Notes: generated from the sequence alone by a model not told the origin. DNA of 64,000 nucleotides from Halovenus marina (GCF_051414115.1 NZ_JBLKNZ010000001.1:2170001-2234000); one strand, 5' to 3'; counted from the first letter of the stretch, positions 8,871 through 17,916 are shown. Translations and numbers: made by a program.

Positions 8871-9413
8871 GTGTCGACCAAAGAATCACTCTCCCAAGAC
8901 GACGTGTTTGAGCTGCTCAGTAGCGCTCGCCGAAGGTATGTCCTGTATTTGCTACGCGAGGCAGACGAACCGATGAAACTGACGGAGCTTGCCAGTCAGG
9001 TCGCAGCCTGGGAATACGACACCGACGTCGATGACCTGACTGAGCAGGAACGAAAGCGCGTGTACGTCTCGCTGTATCAGACCCACATCCCGCATCTCCA
9101 CGATGCGGGTGTCGTTGCCTACGACAAGGACACCGGGATGGTTGCGCTCGAACCCAACGCCAAAGCGGTGGACAACTACCTCGAGACGCCGGAGTCTGGG
9201 ATCTCGTGGGAGTGGGTGTATCTCGCGCTCGCGGCGACGAGTGCAGTACTGCTGACACTCACCGTGCTAGATTTCCTGTTTTTCGAGGCCGTGTCTGAGT
9301 CCGCGATTGCCATCGTGATTCTCGCTGCGTTCCTCATCGCGGCAGTCGCTCACACTATCTCAAGGATGCAGGCCAAGCAGGGAGTCCCGTCGGAACTCAA
9401 AAAACGACTCTAA
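8871..9413 (+). CDS. DUF7344-type winged-helix regulator with two C-terminal membrane helices
   Basis: A 180-residue protein. The N-terminal half has LSQDDVFELLSSARRRYVL, a TLTELASQ-like helix region and ERKRVYVSLYQTHIPHL, a pattern shared with 34517-34936 and characteristic of the haloarchaeal DUF7344 winged-helix family. The C-terminal half adds two hydrophobic helices (about residues 108-130 and 138-158), so it is probably membrane bound. I chose the GTG at 8871 because conserved sequence begins just after it; the longer frame upstream lacks family features. It is likely a DNA-binding regulator for neighbouring surface genes (inference). Confidence 0.72.
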   Translation: MSTKESLSQDDVFELLSSARRRYVLYLLREADEPMKLTELASQVAAWEYDTDVDDLTEQERKRVYVSLYQTHIPHLHDAGVVAYDKDTGMVALEPNAKAVDNYLETPESGISWEWVYLALAATSAVLLTLTVLDFLFFEAVSESAIAIVILAAFLIAAVAHTISRMQAKQGVPSELKKRL

Positions 9414-9478
9414 GAGACCCATCCTGACAGTTTGTTGACTTTCAGGCTGTTCTCGTCGAGAGGGTAGTAGCAGACTTC

Positions 9479-9557
9479 ATACTGCTGGCTGTACCATTTT
9501 GAACGAATTCGTCACCCCGGGTGGCGAATATCTGTACGAACGGACAGCCAGCAGTAT
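9479..9557. repeat. Palindromic REP-like element, CTGCTGG subfamily
   Basis: A 79-bp imperfect palindrome. The outer 14-bp arms ATACTGCTGGCTGT and ACAGCCAGCAGTAT are perfect inverted repeats. An inner stem pairs TTCGTCACC with GGTGGCGAA, with one position that pairs as G-U on RNA. Forward orientation (CCATTTTGAAC side on the left). Confidence 0.85.
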
Positions 9558-9676
9558 CAGGAGAAGGGCATGTCCGCTCTGTTGATCGTCCGAGCAGCCG
9601 AACCTGCTCACCGCGAACAGCCACACCACGACTGGCTGATATCGATCATCGTGAACAGCCACACCAGGAATGGCCG

Positions 9677-9820
9677 TTACTGGTCACCGCGACGATTAGT
9701 GTTCGTCTCGTGGTGCTCGTCGGACTGTGGCATGAGTTGTTCCGGTTCGCGCTTGTAGACAGGGGTTTCAGCGAATTCTCGCATACGTCGCAGTTCGTTT
9801 TCGGTGAGATGTTCTGGCAT
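9677..9820 (-). CDS. Small acidic haloarchaeal protein, 47 aa
   Basis: Read directly from the minus strand: an ATG at 9820 followed by MPEHLTENELRRMREFAETP, then VYKREPEQLMPQSDEHHE, ending with TAA at 9677. The composition is rich in Glu and Arg with a predicted amphipathic helix and C/G-ending codons, unlike the basic shadow frames around it. Small proteins with an ELxRxREFxETP-x-Y pattern are familiar from haloarchaea but have no known function. It stands alone between a REP-like element and an A/T-rich stretch. Confidence 0.55.
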   Translation of the reverse strand: MPEHLTENELRRMREFAETPVYKREPEQLMPQSDEHHETNTNRRGDQ

Positions 9821-10181
9821 CAACTTCTACTGAGGGAGTGTGAGAGATAGTAATTTGTCTCCTAATGGACGACGCGTCGCCGCTAGTTAGCTCCTATATA
9901 CTGTTTCCAAATACAATATTTACTTGACATTATCGGGAATATTCCTGCGTTACTCGATGTTAACAGGCCGAAAAGTCCAGTAAAGACGAACTACCGCTGT
10001 GCTGTGCTGTCGATATGTTAATGTTGCTGGTGTATGATAACACGAAACAAACTATCGCCGAGAACGCACTGCTCAGACCACGCTCGCTGTGACAGTGAGA
10101 CCAAATGGAGAGTGCAATCCAAGCACCGAGCAACGAGTACCCCAACGCCAGAAGATCAGGAACGTCGACAGTCGCAGTCGG
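9821..10181. other. A/T-rich intergenic stretch without a convincing gene
   Basis: 361 bp, noticeably richer in A and T than the surroundings between about 9850 and 10060. Short frames exist on both strands, but their composition is not haloarchaeal. It lies downstream of the epimerase gene and upstream of the 47-residue gene, so it probably carries a promoter on the minus strand and possibly remnants of lost genes. Confidence 0.4.
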
Positions 10182-11153
10182 CTATATTCGTCGGTTCCGG
10201 GGCTGTGAATCCGTAGGAAGCAGCGTCTCGAGACCCGCGCGGAGTCCCACCTGCGCGTTGAAATCAAGCATGGTTTCGGCTCGGTCTGTGTCTGCACAGC
10301 TCCGCTCGATGTCGCCCGAGCGGCCGTCGGTGTAACGGCGTTCTGACTCCGTCACAACCAGATTACTGATAATCCGCGCGAGTTCACGGATCTGCGTCTC
10401 GGTGCCGGTGCCGACGTTGAACGCCTCGCCGGTGTGTTCGGTGGTCGCCGCGAGCAGGTTCGCCCGGACGACATCGGTGACGTGCACGAAATCCCGAGTC
10501 TGTGTTCCGTCCCCGTGGACGGTGAAGGCGGTCCCGCGCTGGGCCTGTTCGAGGAAGGTGCTGATCACGCCGCTGTAATCCGACGCCGACTGGCGCGGCC
10601 CGTAGACGTTGAAGTATCGCAACGCGACTGTCGGAAGCCCGTACAGATCCGAAAACAGCCGTGTGTAGTGATCGAGAGTGACCTTGTCCACACCGTACGG
10701 CGAGGTCGGAGCGAACTGCGCGCGCTCCGGAATGGGGACTGTGGATGGATGACCGTAGACGGCGGCGCTCGATGCAGCGACGACCCGGGCATCCGCCCGC
10801 CGCGCACAGTCGAGTACCTCCACAGTGCCCCCGGCGTTTATCGTCTGACTCTCCCGTGGCTCGTCGACGGAGGCGTCGACGCTCACCAGACCGGCCTGAT
10901 GAAAGACGGTATCGACGCCCCGCATCGCCCGCTCGACCGTCTCCCGGTCACGGACATCACCCTCGATGAACCGCGCCTGCGGGTGGAGGTTGTCGAGCGT
11001 CCCCGTCGACAGGTCGTCGAGAACGGTGACGTTGTTTGCCTGGACGAGTGCATCGACCAGGTGGCTCCCGATGAACCCCGCTCCGCCCGTGACGAGGACG
11101 CTGTGTCCCGTGAAGTCGTGTGCGCTCGCAGCGGACTCAAGTGAGAGACTCAT
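10182..11153 (-). CDS. NAD-dependent sugar epimerase/dehydratase (UDP-glucose 4-epimerase-like)
   Basis: A 323-residue extended short-chain dehydrogenase. The glycine-rich NAD motif GGAGFIGSHLVD is near residues 23-34, the catalytic SSAAVYG strand near 128, and the YGVDK catalytic Tyr/Lys pair near 152. Substrate-side motifs YFNVYGPRQ and GDGTQTRDFVHV follow. These enzymes act on UDP-hexoses or UDP-N-acetylhexosamines, supplying Gal- or uronic-type donors. I chose the ATG at 11153 (second in-frame Met) because a CATAACAA box ends 28 nt upstream, as in a leaderless gene; the ATG at 11180 would leave no room for it. Confidence 0.87.
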   Translation of the reverse strand: MSLSLESAASAHDFTGHSVLVTGGAGFIGSHLVDALVQANNVTVLDDLSTGTLDNLHPQARFIEGDVRDRETVERAMRGVDTVFHQAGLVSVDASVDEPRESQTINAGGTVEVLDCARRADARVVAASSAAVYGHPSTVPIPERAQFAPTSPYGVDKVTLDHYTRLFSDLYGLPTVALRYFNVYGPRQSASDYSGVISTFLEQAQRGTAFTVHGDGTQTRDFVHVTDVVRANLLAATTEHTGEAFNVGTGTETQIRELARIISNLVVTESERRYTDGRSGDIERSCADTDRAETMLDFNAQVGLRAGLETLLPTDSQPRNRRI

Positions 11154-11180
11154 CGACGTGATGTTTGCGAACTGTTTCAA

Positions 11181-11188
11181 TTGTTATG
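11181..11188 (-). promoter_or_regulatory. CATAACAA box of the epimerase gene
   Basis: Minus-strand CATAACAA directly followed by TTGAAACAG, with its edge 28 nt from the ATG at 11153. The spacing equals that of a TATA box for a leaderless transcript and matches the copy at 17917. Confidence 0.5.
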
Positions 11189-11253
11189 GAGATATTACCG
11201 CGCGCCACGACACGTTGCACAGGCTGGACTCGCTGCCCGGCGAACGGACACTC

Positions 11254-11329
11254 ATGCTGTCGGCTGTTCCATCTCGAACGTACTTCGCCACCTGGGGTGG
11301 CGAATAGTTGTACGTACAGCCGACAGTAT
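11254..11329. repeat. Palindromic REP-like element, CTGTCGG subfamily
   Basis: A 76-bp palindrome. The outer arms pair CTGTCGGCTGT with ACAGCCGACAG (one outer position mutated on the left) and the inner stem pairs TTCGCCACC with GGTGGCGAA. The right edge coincides with the TGA stop codon (11329-11331) of the Nudix gene read on the minus strand. Confidence 0.88.
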
Positions 11330-11757
11330 CAGTCGAATCCACGTTCGAGACAGTGACGGACGGGAAGCAGTGTCGAGGGCGGCAGTGACGTGGGGTCGGC
11401 CCATCGCTTGGCGAGGATGCCGTCCGTCTCGTTCGGTCTCGGGTTGGAGACGAGCGTACAGTCGAACACGGTGTACCGGGTGACGGTGTTCTCGCGGCTG
11501 GCGTGAGCATACCAGAACGTCGCCCGCTCGCTCTCGATTCGTGCCCGGCAGTACAGCTCCTCGGCCAGCTCTCGACGGAGTGCGGCTGCGTTCGACTCAG
11601 CCGATTCGACGCCACCACCGGGTAACGTCCAAAACGACGACCCGTCCGAATGCGTCTCCTTGACGAGTAGGACACGGTCCGCAGCGGTTACGAGTGCTTT
11701 CACCCCGTGTCTGAGTACTATCGGCCGCGGTTTGGACGTGTTCGCCTGGCTGGACAT
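11329..11757 (-). CDS. Nudix hydrolase
   Basis: A 142-residue protein with a complete Nudix box, G-x5-E-x7-RE-x2-EE, read as GGGVESAESNAAALRRELAEE near residues 46-67. The Glu cluster binds Mg2+ for hydrolysis of a nucleoside diphosphate linked to another group. Possible substrates are sugar nucleotides or damaged nucleotides; the position between an epimerase and glycan genes favours a sugar nucleotide but this is inference. The ATG at 11757 sits beside a GGAGGT and about 28 nt from a TTATTG box; an earlier in-frame GTG/ATG frame is less likely. The TGA stop overlaps a REP-like element. Confidence 0.82.
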   Translation of the reverse strand: MSSQANTSKPRPIVLRHGVKALVTAADRVLLVKETHSDGSSFWTLPGGGVESAESNAAALRRELAEELYCRARIESERATFWYAHASRENTVTRYTVFDCTLVSNPRPNETDGILAKRWADPTSLPPSTLLPVRHCLERGFD

Positions 11758-12272
11758 ACCTCCCACATCTCGATTCAGGTCAATAAGTAGACACCAGATA
11801 CCAGCCACAGGTCGGCGTCGCTGTCCGACAGTGAGTCAGACCACAGGGCAGGTCCGAACAGAGCGGAAAGTTTCGGCAATAGACAGCTCCAGCGGATCGC
11901 CTACCACACGGCAGACGCGCTCGCCGGGCCCATCGGCAAACCCTCGCCAAAAGCGCTACCATCGAGTGATACTGTCGGTTGCGCTTTCGCAGGCGAATAC
12001 GACGCATCGTTCTGCCCCAACCGGGATTGCAGACTGTTCTTACTTTGCAGTAAAACAATCATACGACAGATAAGGTCTTACTAACACAGCTTGCGCATCC
12101 GCTCAGCAGCGGGAGAGAGCCACGCAACAGCCGGGAAAGAGCAGCCTTACTGCAATTGCTTTGCATCTACACGTAACTAACGTATTAGCAATCGTCGACA
12201 AAACTGGTGAATCAGGCCCTTACTCTGCCAAATCTGTTATTATAGGCACTTCGTAACCATGCACGTGTCGAG
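11758..12272. other. Long intergenic region with a degenerate repeat
   Basis: 515 bp between divergently placed genes. It holds the putative promoters of the Nudix gene and of the CBM6 operon (a TATTATAGG-like box about 30 nt before 12273). At 11969-11981 there is ATACTGTCGGTTG, matching one outer arm of the CTGTCGG repeat subfamily, followed by TTCGCAGGCGAATA, a decayed inner hairpin. A basic open frame on the minus strand is arginine- and cysteine-rich and not gene-like. Confidence 0.4.
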
Positions 12273-13655
12273 ATGAGTGACGATCCAACCGGCCACGATA
12301 TGGAGAACGAACATCCTACCGGACTAACAGCGACGAGTAAGGAGATCATACGAGCGGTAACTCCGACACAGATTAGCGAACGGCTGAGCGAACAGCGCGG
12401 CGACCAAGACCCTGAATCGGCAGTCGAAGCGGAGCCTCGGCGTAACCGCACCGAGACCGCTGATTCAGGCGGGATCAACCGCCGAGCCTACATGTTGATG
12501 GCTGGCGGCGCAGTGGCCACCGCCGTGAGCGGAATCACGGGCGGTGACGTGGCAACTGCGACGCCAACGGCGGACGTGAGTCAGATCGACGCCTACGGAT
12601 ACGGCGGCGGCGGTGCCATCGGAACGGCAGCGACGGCCACGTTGACTGTCGACTCAAGCGAGACGCTGACACAGACAGAAGCAAACGCCGAGCGGTCGAC
12701 GGCGATGTCAATCACCCCCGGAGCGCTGGTCGAAGCCGAACTCGACCCGGCAACCGTCGACTGGTTCGGCTTCGATGCCACCGAGGGTGACCCGATCACC
12801 GTCGAGTACGAACGGTCGCCCACCGTCGGCGTCACCGGCGTCGTCGTGTACGGGCCCGACGGGAGTTTCAAGGAGAAACTCTTCGTCGGCACCGACAGCC
12901 TCCATCGGCTCTCGACGACTGCAACGACGACTGGGACACACTTCGTCCAGGTTATCGACATCGAGGAAGGCGATGGGCCCTACTCGTTTACCGTGCTGCT
13001 CGAGACTGTCGACGACGGCAGCCGCAGTGACGGCGGCAGCACTGACGATGGGAGCGGAAGTGATGATGGTAGTGGAAGCGACGATGGCAGCACCGACGAC
13101 GGATCGACGGGTTCGGGACAATCGCCCTACGGTGGGACCCCCCGGACTATCCCCGGCCGAATTCAGGCCGAGGAGTTCGACACCGGCGGACAGGACGTCG
13201 CCTACGTCGACACGACACAGGAGAATCAGGGCGGCGCGTTCCGCCCCGACGAGTTCGTCGACATCGAACAGGCGGGCGATTCCGCGAACGAGTACAACGT
13301 CGGCTACACCCGGGCGGGCGAATGGCTCGAATACACTGTCGATGTCACGTCCGGAACCTACGATATCGAGGTGTACGCGTCGACTGCATTCGATGGACGA
13401 GAACTCGCGATTGCGCTCGGAAGCGAGACGCTCGGCACCGTCCAAGTTCCCAACACCGGCGGCTGGTACAGTTGGGAGAGCACGACACTCGAAGGGGTCG
13501 ACGTGACACAGAGCGGCACGCAGGTCCTCCGAGTCGAGTTTCTCACTGACAGCACCAACCTTCACTGGATTCGATTTATCGAGAACAGCGAACAGGACGA
13601 CGAGTACGGAACGCAGGCGTACGGTGAATACGAATACGGCGGCATCTCACAGTAG
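12273..13655 (+). CDS. Exported carbohydrate-binding protein with PPC-like and CBM6 domains
   Basis: A 460-residue protein. An acidic N-terminal stretch precedes a twin-arginine-like segment, INRRAYMLMAGGAVATAVSG, near residue 67, unusually far from the N-terminus. A beta-sandwich resembling the pre-peptidase C-terminal domain spans about 125-230. A Asp/Gly/Ser linker (about 247-278) leads to a CBM6-type carbohydrate-binding module (about 290-440) with RIQAEEFD, VGYTRAGEWLEYTVDV and LHWIRF. A Tyr/Gly-rich tail ends the protein and echoes the AYGYGGGG near 105. It heads a tight three-gene operon (6-bp gaps) ending in a beta-helix protein, suggesting a shared extracellular glycan target. Confidence 0.8.
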   Translation: MSDDPTGHDMENEHPTGLTATSKEIIRAVTPTQISERLSEQRGDQDPESAVEAEPRRNRTETADSGGINRRAYMLMAGGAVATAVSGITGGDVATATPTADVSQIDAYGYGGGGAIGTAATATLTVDSSETLTQTEANAERSTAMSITPGALVEAELDPATVDWFGFDATEGDPITVEYERSPTVGVTGVVVYGPDGSFKEKLFVGTDSLHRLSTTATTTGTHFVQVIDIEEGDGPYSFTVLLETVDDGSRSDGGSTDDGSGSDDGSGSDDGSTDDGSTGSGQSPYGGTPRTIPGRIQAEEFDTGGQDVAYVDTTQENQGGAFRPDEFVDIEQAGDSANEYNVGYTRAGEWLEYTVDVTSGTYDIEVYASTAFDGRELAIALGSETLGTVQVPNTGGWYSWESTTLEGVDVTQSGTQVLRVEFLTDSTNLHWIRFIENSEQDDEYGTQAYGEYEYGGISQ

Positions 13656-13661
13656 CTATTC

Positions 13662-14240
13662 ATGAGCAACCACAGATACAACACACCTTCGGAAGGTACA
13701 CTCGACTGGCATATTCCACTGAACGAAAACTTCGAACAGCTCGACCGCGACGTCGAAATACGCGACACTGAAAGTAACCGGAGCAACTACACGCCAGTGA
13801 TCGGCGCGAAGTTCTTCGCGACTGACTCCGGCGCGACCTACACCGGCGACGGCGATTCGTGGAACCTCGCTGGGTATCTCACCCGCGCTGGCGGCGGTGA
13901 TCTGGGCCACTACGTCAACTACGAGAGCGGACTGGAAGACGAGGAGATCAACACGTTCTTTTTCGGGTCCGACGAGGTACTCGAAGTCATCCGCGCCTCG
14001 TTCCCGATGAAAGGCGTTTCGGAGGGGACCACCGACCCCGATGTGAACCTTCGTGTCTACGACGGTGGGACCAGCGGGACTCTCTTGCTGGAACTCGACG
14101 GAAACGACTTCACCACGGCCTCGTCTGCCTCGTCAGCCCCGTGGGTCGCCTCCTCCTCGCCCGTCACGGTGACCGTCTCGAACACAAGCGGTAGTCCAGT
14201 CGATGTCGTCCCCAAGGTCTGGGCGAACATCAGACGGTAG
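13662..14240 (+). CDS. Uncharacterised haloarchaeal protein in a beta-helix operon
   Basis: A 192-residue acidic protein with a start-proximal PLNENFEQLDRD, then FFATDSGATYTGDGDSWNLAG, and a predicted beta-rich C-terminal half ending VKVWANIRR-like. The YTGDG-x-W pattern resembles short beta repeats of phage tail and surface fibre proteins, but I cannot name the family. No signal peptide or membrane helix is visible, although both flanking genes encode probably extracellular proteins. Gaps are 6 bp on each side, so it is almost certainly co-transcribed. Confidence 0.7.
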   Translation: MSNHRYNTPSEGTLDWHIPLNENFEQLDRDVEIRDTESNRSNYTPVIGAKFFATDSGATYTGDGDSWNLAGYLTRAGGGDLGHYVNYESGLEDEEINTFFFGSDEVLEVIRASFPMKGVSEGTTDPDVNLRVYDGGTSGTLLLELDGNDFTTASSASSAPWVASSSPVTVTVSNTSGSPVDVVPKVWANIRR

Positions 14241-14246
14241 AGACTC

Positions 14247-16226
14247 ATGGCCACGCTAAACGTTCAGGACTTCGGTGCTGTCGGTGATGGATCGAGTGAC
14301 GATACCGCCGCGATTCAGGCGGCGATAGACAGCGCCGGGACCGGCGATACAGTCTATCTCCCTGCAACGGAAGCATACTATTCGATCCGGGGCGGCTACA
14401 CGATCATCAACCTCTCCGATGCCCCTGACAATCTCACAATAGCGGGAGACGGACGGGAAACGGAGGTCCGATACACCGGTGGAAACGACACTGACCAGAA
14501 CTTCTTTATGTTTCGGATCGGCAGTCCGCTTGATGGATTCATAATGCGGAACATGACGATCAACGGTGGCGCCGATACCGTCAACGGCGATCCGGTTGCA
14601 ACACTCTCGATTTTGGTCAAAAGCGATGAGGCGACATCTCAAAGCTATCGGTTTGAGGATCTGATCGTCGAAAACTCGTATGGTGAGGGATTTACTCTGC
14701 GTTCACAGGGTGTCACCGTCGAGCGCTGTACAGTGAGAAAGAACGGTAAGCACGGCATAAACATCGGAGCGACGAACACAGACGGTCAACGAGTCGAAAT
14801 AAAACAGACACTATTAGAAAATAATTCCCGGATCCATCCAGGACACTACGGTATCGATGCAGCGTATGGTGACTGGTTGATCGAAGAGACAGTGATAACC
14901 GGGAACCGCCATGGGATGAAAACGGTGGATGCAAACGACTGTCTCCTCCGACGGGTTCGCATCGCCAACAACGATAAGCACTCGTTTCTGACCACGACAG
15001 GAGATAATCGAGGCAACGCGACTGTTGTCTTTGACGACGTCGTCGCGGAAGATAACGGTCGTTCGTTTCGGCTAGAAGATCAGCAAAATTTCGTCGTCCC
15101 GGATGGATCCGAACTCGTGGTCACAAACTCCGGGGCGCCGGAAAATCAGCCACAGATATTCCTGATCAATAATGCTACGATCGACGCGTCGAATGTCTAT
15201 TCGAGCCACGCACGGGACGGGGTCCCAGGAATTACCTCGTATACAAACAGTACCGGTTCCACGATAGAGAACTACTACCCCTACAGTAACTCTGGCGGTG
15301 CAACCGGTTCGACGGACAATCTTTCGATTCACAACCAGGCGACGGTAGAGCGAACGGATATCGATGGCGTTCCAGTCGCTGACGAGGTCGGTGCCTGGTC
15401 CGGTACGACCGATTCCGGAGATTCGACCGAACCCGCCCCTGACACCACCGCGGCGAACATTACCACAGCCAGCGGAGTGATACAGACGATGGGCGCAACA
15501 ATACAAACGGGAGCAGCTCCAACCCCGGTTCGATTCGACACCGTTGAGGACTTTGAGGGGTACCCCACGGGGAAAGAGATACACACAACTGACCCGTGGG
15601 CAGGTGCTGGTTGGTTCAGTACCAACCTCGCGGTGACAAGCAGCGCTGCTGCCAGCGGTGATCAGTCCGTCATTCTCACCGACTCCCTGTACTATAATGC
15701 GGTTCAGTCACTGGCGGGTGACGGTCTCAACGAGTATCCAAGCGCCGATTGCACAATCAGAGTTGCGACCTACATCGAAGACGGGTTTCACGATATCGCG
15801 TTCGGCATCCCAAGCGATGAGAGCAACTTCAACGAAAACTGTTATCGGATCCGTGGCGGCCCCGAATACTCCGGGAACCCGATTATCAGACGAACGGTTG
15901 ATGGAAGCTCTGAGCCACTTGAAACGTTTGATAGTGACTTCCCCACGAACACCTGGCTTGAACACGTGATCGAGTTCGAAACGACGAGCAGTGGTGTCGT
16001 GTTGACGTACCACGGGTATGAATGGGACAGAACGAATTCCGAGTGGAGATCCTTCGAGTCAAGCACTCAGGGGGTCGATCCGAGTAGCGTCTTCGCGGAC
16101 GACGTTGGTGTCGGTATCGGAACCTATCGAGTCGGCGGCAACCGAATATTCTTCGACGAGTATCGTGTCGGTCCACTCGGTAAGACAGGGCGCCCCGAGT
16201 GGACGCCAGCCGTCGAGAGTCCATAG
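14247..16226 (+). CDS. Right-handed parallel beta-helix (pectate lyase-like) protein with a C-terminal jelly-roll-like domain
   Basis: A 659-residue protein. It opens straight into the pectate-lyase-3 motif NVQDFGAVGDGSSDDT-AIQAAID, followed by beta-helix coils to about residue 370. A VPVADEVGAWS motif closes the helix near 382, the same motif that ends two other beta-helix proteins here. After an Ala/Thr-rich linker, a second domain (about 430-645) starts DTVEDFEGYP and resembles concanavalin/LamG-like sandwiches. It is probably a polysaccharide lyase or glycan-binding spike. Unlike its two paralogues it has no Tat signal, which is odd for such a protein; co-export with the Tat-bearing operon leader is possible. 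Confidence 0.8.
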   Translation: MATLNVQDFGAVGDGSSDDTAAIQAAIDSAGTGDTVYLPATEAYYSIRGGYTIINLSDAPDNLTIAGDGRETEVRYTGGNDTDQNFFMFRIGSPLDGFIMRNMTINGGADTVNGDPVATLSILVKSDEATSQSYRFEDLIVENSYGEGFTLRSQGVTVERCTVRKNGKHGINIGATNTDGQRVEIKQTLLENNSRIHPGHYGIDAAYGDWLIEETVITGNRHGMKTVDANDCLLRRVRIANNDKHSFLTTTGDNRGNATVVFDDVVAEDNGRSFRLEDQQNFVVPDGSELVVTNSGAPENQPQIFLINNATIDASNVYSSHARDGVPGITSYTNSTGSTIENYYPYSNSGGATGSTDNLSIHNQATVERTDIDGVPVADEVGAWSGTTDSGDSTEPAPDTTAANITTASGVIQTMGATIQTGAAPTPVRFDTVEDFEGYPTGKEIHTTDPWAGAGWFSTNLAVTSSAAASGDQSVILTDSLYYNAVQSLAGDGLNEYPSADCTIRVATYIEDGFHDIAFGIPSDESNFNENCYRIRGGPEYSGNPIIRRTVDGSSEPLETFDSDFPTNTWLEHVIEFETTSSGVVLTYHGYEWDRTNSEWRSFESSTQGVDPSSVFADDVGVGIGTYRVGGNRIFFDEYRVGPLGKTGRPEWTPAVESP

Positions 16227-16254
16227 TCCGAACAGGGCTGATCCAACTGTTCTG

Positions 16255-16334
16255 ATACTGTCGGCTGTACGTGCGGACAACTTTTCGCCACTCTTGGTGG
16301 CGACGTATATTCGAGATGGGACAGCCGACAGTAT
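16255..16334. repeat. Palindromic REP-like element, CTGTCGG subfamily, reverse orientation
   Basis: 80 bp with perfect outer arms ATACTGTCGGCTGT/ACAGCCGACAGTAT and inner stem TTCGCCAC/GTGGCGA. The TCGAGATGGG side is on the right, opposite to the copy at 11254. It lies between two convergent beta-helix genes, preceded by TGA although no gene ends there. Confidence 0.9.
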
Positions 16335-16346
16335 GAGGGTCCGAAA

Positions 16347-17750
16347 TTAACTCCAGGCACCAACCTCGTTTGCTGTCGGCACTGCTTCTACGTCTGTCTT
16401 TAGCCCGGATCGTTGTTCGTGAATGGTCAAATTGCCGTTCTTGTACAAGTCCTCATCGACATTCTGTGCGGCCACGTAGGTGCCAAGCTCACCGGTATTT
16501 TCACTGCCCCATTGCAAGGCAAACTCCGCATTTGACTTGTTCACATAGAGGGTCGCATCGTCAGCGTCCAGCGTCGCCCGCTGGTAGAAGTGGACATCCC
16601 AGCGTGTCTCTTCAGCATTTCCTATCGCAAGGATTTCCGCTCCCTCAAGAAAAGTGTGACTAGCCAATCGGCCCGTGATCGCGCGCACTCCGTTGTTTTC
16701 GATTACGGCGTTTCCCCACGTTACTTCGGGAAAGCCGCTGCTTCCAGTCCGTTGAAATCCCGCACCGATCGAGTCCTCGAAGCGTACGTTCTGATACGTT
16801 GCAGCGGTCGTCGGTGATGTTACTTTTGTCGCCGAAAAACACTTTCGAGCAACGAAGTTCCGGGTTATCGATTTTCCCCCCGAAGAATTGTGTCCGTAGT
16901 GACCGCCGCCGCCGACTCCACATCGAAGTGCGTAGGAATTGGTGACTTCAACCGGCGGGTCTTCGATATGGGCCGACCCGTTCTGTACCTCGTTTGCCGT
17001 CGTCTCAAAGCCGTGCCAGTACGAATCGATTGCGGTACATCTGTTGAACCGCACCCCACCAAAGTTCGATTTAAACCCGATCCCGCTGACCCCCTCACAC
17101 AGCACGTCTTCGACCAGAATATCGATATTGTTCCGCGCTTCCTCGTTTGCGTTTCCACACCGAATGCCGTGGATTGCGTACTCCGTTTCGCTGTCGGACG
17201 TTCCCGCGAGCGCAAGATTGCGAATTTCGAGTCCGGACAGGCCAGACTGAATATCCACCGCGAAGATCTGATGGGTGTGTATGGAGGACAGCTGGTCGTC
17301 CACTTTGAGAACTGAACCGCTCCCCTCACCTGTGATCGTCAGATTGTCCGGGTGTTTATCCCCCTGAATTTGCAGGATAGCCCTGGAAAATCGAGAGGAG
17401 TCCGGACTGATACGGTAGGCGTCATCGGTTTCAGGAATCACGACCGTGTCCCCTTCCTCTGCCGCGTCAATTGCGGCCTGTATGGCTTCTGTGTCGTCAG
17501 TCGTACCGTCACCTTCCGCACCGAAGAACTGTACGTTCTGCGTGAACTGGTCGGTGCTGGTATCGATGGGTCCTTCCGGGTCCGTGTCCGAGTAGGCAGG
17601 ATGACTAACAGTCGGACTCGGTTCTCGGTCTACCGGGTCAGGTTCCGGTGACTCGTCCGCAGGCTCGCTATCTCGGGTGGGAGAGCTACAGCCAGCAAGA
17701 CCAAACACCGCAGCGGATGAAAGTTTGAGTAGTCGGCGTCGCGAGACCAT
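16347..17750 (-). CDS. Tat lipoprotein, right-handed parallel beta-helix (pectate lyase-like)
   Basis: A 467-residue protein with a Tat motif SRRRLLKLSS and a lipobox ending in Cys 21 (FGLAGC), then an acidic Pro/Asp/Glu spacer. From about residue 80 comes FFGAEGDGTTDDTEAIQAAID, the pectate-lyase-3 start also present in 14247-16226 and 28998-30446, followed by beta-helix coils. It ends exactly with VPTANEVGAWS. It is predicted to be lipid-anchored outside the cell and to bind or cleave an acidic polysaccharide. A GTG 9 nt upstream in frame is an alternative start. It is convergent with the CBM6/beta-helix operon. Confidence 0.83.
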   Translation of the reverse strand: MVSRRRLLKLSSAAVFGLAGCSSPTRDSEPADESPEPDPVDREPSPTVSHPAYSDTDPEGPIDTSTDQFTQNVQFFGAEGDGTTDDTEAIQAAIDAAEEGDTVVIPETDDAYRISPDSSRFSRAILQIQGDKHPDNLTITGEGSGSVLKVDDQLSSIHTHQIFAVDIQSGLSGLEIRNLALAGTSDSETEYAIHGIRCGNANEEARNNIDILVEDVLCEGVSGIGFKSNFGGVRFNRCTAIDSYWHGFETTANEVQNGSAHIEDPPVEVTNSYALRCGVGGGGHYGHNSSGGKSITRNFVARKCFSATKVTSPTTAATYQNVRFEDSIGAGFQRTGSSGFPEVTWGNAVIENNGVRAITGRLASHTFLEGAEILAIGNAEETRWDVHFYQRATLDADDATLYVNKSNAEFALQWGSENTGELGTYVAAQNVDEDLYKNGNLTIHEQRSGLKTDVEAVPTANEVGAWS

Positions 17751-17916
17751 ACGTCCCACTTATCAGAAGAAGCCTTAGTAAAGGAGTCCTTAGCACACCA
17801 GTAGTTCGGTAGCATTCGAAAATTGTATCTTCTTCAACAGGATTGGTCGTTTCTTCACTAGAATATCTGCCAGTTCGATCGACAGAGACAGCCAAATCTG
17901 GGATAGATAACAGCTC

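Noticed and set aside
9521..9850. 109-codon plus-strand frame crossing a REP-like element
   Set aside because: It begins inside the palindrome and is basic; the overlapping minus-strand 47-residue frame is much more gene-like.
10073..10297. Hydrophobic frame after the epimerase stop, possibly a frameshifted membrane protein
   Set aside because: The in-frame sequence after the stop has one hydrophobic stretch only and quickly degenerates; a complete epimerase ends normally.
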